Shown: positions 62,040 through 64,000 of the stretch, piece after piece | Numbering within the stretch: position 1 is the stretch's first letter | Layout of the letters: every line of letters begins with the position of its first letter | Assembly: GCA_037414955.1 (NCBI GenBank) | Contig: JBBEWH010000039.1 | Coordinates: 1 to 64,000, forward strand | DNA from: Phytohabitans sp037414955 | GTDB lineage: Bacteria > Actinomycetota > Actinomycetes > Mycobacteriales > Micromonosporaceae | Length of the DNA stretch: 64,000 bases | Direction: 5' to 3' | Translations under genes and position numbers: made by a program | The notes under the pieces: model-generated | What the model saw: only the letters and a program-made list of their open reading frames with translations | Database searches by the model: none | Told to the model about the DNA's origin: nothing

Positions 62040-64000
62040 CTATTGGTGGGACAGGCGAGGGAGCCAGCTGAGCCACCTTGGCAGGTACCAGTTGCGGTCG
62101 CCGAGCAGGGCCATCACCGACGGCAGCAGCACCGCCCGCACGATCGTGGCGTCGAGTAACACGGCCACCGCGAGCCCGAAACCCATCTCCTTCATCGAGG
62201 TCATCGACCCGGTGACGAACAGTCCGAACACCGCCACCATCACCACCGCCGCGCTGGTGATGACGCCCGCCGTGCTGCGGATCCCGCGCGACACGGCCAG
62301 CTTGTTGGGCCAGCCGCGGTCGTAGCCTTCGCGGATCCGGCTGAGCACGAACACGTGATAGTCCATGGACAGTCCAAAGAGGATGACGAAGAGGAACAGC
62401 GGCATCCAGTTGGTGATCGCGCCGCGCGGCGTGAAGTCCAGCAGGTCCGCGCCCCAGCCCTGCTGGAACACCAGCACCAGCGCGCCGTAGGCCGCCGCCA
62501 CCGAGAGCAGGTTCAGCACGATCGCGGTGACCGCGACGACCACCGACCGGAACGACACGAGCAGCAGCAGGAACGCCAACCCCAGCACGAACGCGAACAC
62601 CAACGGCACGCTGCGGGCCAGCGCCGCGTTGAAGTCGGCGGACTGCGCCGCCTCGCCGGTCACCGCCACCTTGGCGCCGTCCACCCCGAGCAACGTCGAC
62701 GGTACGACGTCGTCGCGCAGCGCGCGTACCGCCGCTTCGGAGGCGGCGTCGCTGCCGGTACCCGACAGACCCAGACTGATCCGCGCGACCGTCCTGTCCG
62801 GGCTGACCTCGACCGTGACCGGCTCGTGGAGCTTGCCGGTCGCGAGCGCCGTGGCCTTGAAGTCCGCGATCGCCGCGGTCAGCGGCGCGCTCGTGACGTC
62901 CGGGGCGGCGACCACGACGACGCCGGGGTCGGCGCCGCCCGGGAACGCGGCCTGCACCCTGTCGTACGCCTGCAGGGCCGGCTGGTCGTGCTTGAAGCTG
63001 TCCGCGCCGTCGGACGCGGTGCGCATCGTCAGCGCCGGCGCCGCCAGCGCGGCGAGCGCCGCCGTCGCGAGCACCGCGGACACGCCCGGCCGGCGCAGCA
63101 CCACCCGGAGCACCGCGCGCCAGAAGCGGCTGTCCGACTCGCGCCGGCGGCGCCGGGTGGCGATCCGGTCACCCAGCTTGGAGAGGACGGCCGGCAGCAC
63201 CGTCAGGGAGCCGAGCGCGGCGACCGCGACGACCAGGATCGTGCCGGTACCCAGGCTGACGAACGTGGCGTCGTTGGTGAGGAACATGCCAGCGACGGCG
63301 ATGATGACGGTGGCCGCGGAGATCAGGATGGATCGGCCGGAGGTGGCCGCCGCGACGGCGAGCGCGGTCTCCGGGTCGGCGCCGCGGGCCCGCTCCTCCC
63401 GCTCCCGGCGGATGTAGAACAGGCAGTAGTCGACCCCCACCGCCAGGCCCATCAGCAGCATCAGGTGGGTGACGGAATCGGCCGCCGGCACCAGCCGGCT
63501 GGCCGCCGCCAGCAGTCCGAGGGACGCCAGGAACGCGGTCAGCGCCAGGCCCAACGGGAGTACGGCTGCGAGCAGTGCACCGAAGGCCACGATCAGGATG
63601 CCGAGCGTGACCGGGATGGACAGCGCCGACAGCACCGCCAAGTCCTTCTCCAGACCCGCCGAGATGGCCTCGTCGATGCTGGCGGCGCCGGTCTGCCCGA
63701 CGTACAGGTCGGGGTGCCGGTCCTGCACCGTGGCCACCGCGTCGCGTACCGGCGGCACCCGGTCCGCGGCGGTCTCCGCGTCCCCGACGATGTCGAACGT
63801 GACCAGCGCGGCGTGCCGGTCGGCGGACACCGCGTCGGCGCGGACGTTCTCGGCCTGGCCGCTGCCCTCGACCGCCGCGACCGCGTCGCGGACCGCGTCC
63901 CGGAACGCCGGCGCGTCCGCGGTGAGGGCGTCGCTCTGGACGACCACCATCTCGCCGGCCCGGTCCGGGAACCCGGCAGCCTCGATCATCTTGTCGGCGC
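62040..64000 (-). CDS. MMPL-family transporter (partial)
   Basis: The gene runs off the right edge; about 653 residues of the C-terminal part are visible. It has two sets of membrane helices, with HLMLLMGLAVGVDYCLFYIR (near the first set) and LFGLSMDYHVFVLSRIREGY (in the second set), the aspartate-tyrosine pairs typical of MMPL/RND exporters that use the proton gradient. Relatives export lipids or drugs. The true start lies outside the window; ATG 63989 is only internal. Confidence 0.92.
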   Translation of the reverse strand, partial: ADKMIEAAGFPDRAGEMVVVQSDALTADAPAFRDAVRDAVAAVEGSGQAENVRADAVSADRHAALVTFDIVGDAETAADRVPPVRDAVATVQDRHPDLYVGQTGAASIDEAISAGLEKDLAVLSALSIPVTLGILIVAFGALLAAVLPLGLALTAFLASLGLLAAASRLVPAADSVTHLMLLMGLAVGVDYCLFYIRREREERARGADPETALAVAAATSGRSILISAATVIIAVAGMFLTNDATFVSLGTGTILVVAVAALGSLTVLPAVLSKLGDRIATRRRRRESDSRFWRAVLRVVLRRPGVSAVLATAALAALAAPALTMRTASDGADSFKHDQPALQAYDRVQAAFPGGADPGVVVVAAPDVTSAPLTAAIADFKATALATGKLHEPVTVEVSPDRTVARISLGLSGTGSDAASEAAVRALRDDVVPSTLLGVDGAKVAVTGEAAQSADFNAALARSVPLVFAFVLGLAFLLLLVSFRSVVVAVTAIVLNLLSVAAAYGALVLVFQQGWGADLLDFTPRGAITNWMPLFLFVILFGLSMDYHVFVLSRIREGYDRGWPNKLAVSRGIRSTAGVITSAAVVMVAVFGLFVTGSMTSMKEMGFGLAVAVLLDATIVRAVLLPSVMALLGDRNWYLPRWLSWLPRLSHQ

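Overview
The window is 64 kb of very GC-rich DNA with strongly GC-ending codons, frequent GTG and TTG starts, ATGA/GTGA start-stop overlaps and many WhiB, ECF-sigma, STAS and anti-sigma-kinase proteins. This points to an actinobacterium, most likely of the Micromonosporaceae (Micromonospora/Actinoplanes/Dactylosporangium relatives). It reads as ordinary chromosomal sequence: I see no rRNA, complete tRNA, CRISPR array, prophage or transposase.

Layout. 0-12 kb: metH behind an S-adenosylhomocysteine (SAH) riboswitch, a TauE/SafE exporter and a LuxR-type regulator sharing a CRP-like site, a Tat-exported PhoX-like protein, a large membrane-anchored glycosidase-like protein, and STAS and HD-domain proteins. 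12-24 kb: a secreted S8 protease, a frameshifted M36 protease, and an ECF sigma / membrane anti-sigma / ABC transporter operon. 24-32.6 kb: polyprenol-phosphate mannosyltransferase, purC, an anti-sigma-kinase/STAS group, a short-chain dehydrogenase, a DMT transporter and the operon aroA-rsgA-hisN. 32.8-39 kb: an SRAP protein, a WhiB protein, a hydrolase, the thiol-stress pair sigR-rsrA with its own sigR-type promoter, the 24-residue ribosomal protein bL37, a biotin carrier, and a TetR/MFS pair with twin operators. 40-48.8 kb: TPR, SIS, WYL, RidA and DUF488 proteins, a PdtaS-type histidine kinase and a GT-C glycosyltransferase. 48.9-53.7 kb: sulfur assimilation (leader peptide, sulfite reductase, zinc ribbon, cysH, chelatase) followed by whiB1. 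54-64 kb: a lipid kinase, an RsbW/UsfX-like anti-sigma factor, nickel superoxide dismutase sodN with its maturation protease sodX, malic enzyme, a quinone oxidoreductase, an M6 protease and a partial MMPL transporter.

The most striking feature is a dispersed intergenic palindrome. It has conserved outer arms starting CATGATCAAGGCGTCC and variable but mutually complementary inner arms. It occurs about 21 times as full, degraded or half copies, almost always right at gene 3' ends. Its TGATCA end supplies TGA stop codons on both strands, and several proteins read into it and end with repeat-encoded residues. Two copies have mismatched arms that look like chimaeras. Other GATC-containing palindromes and two GC-rich tandem repeats sit in the same kinds of spacers. 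I rate this repeat family, the sulfite-reductase leader region and the SAH-riboswitch/anti-Shine-Dalgarno arrangement as the observations most worth following up.
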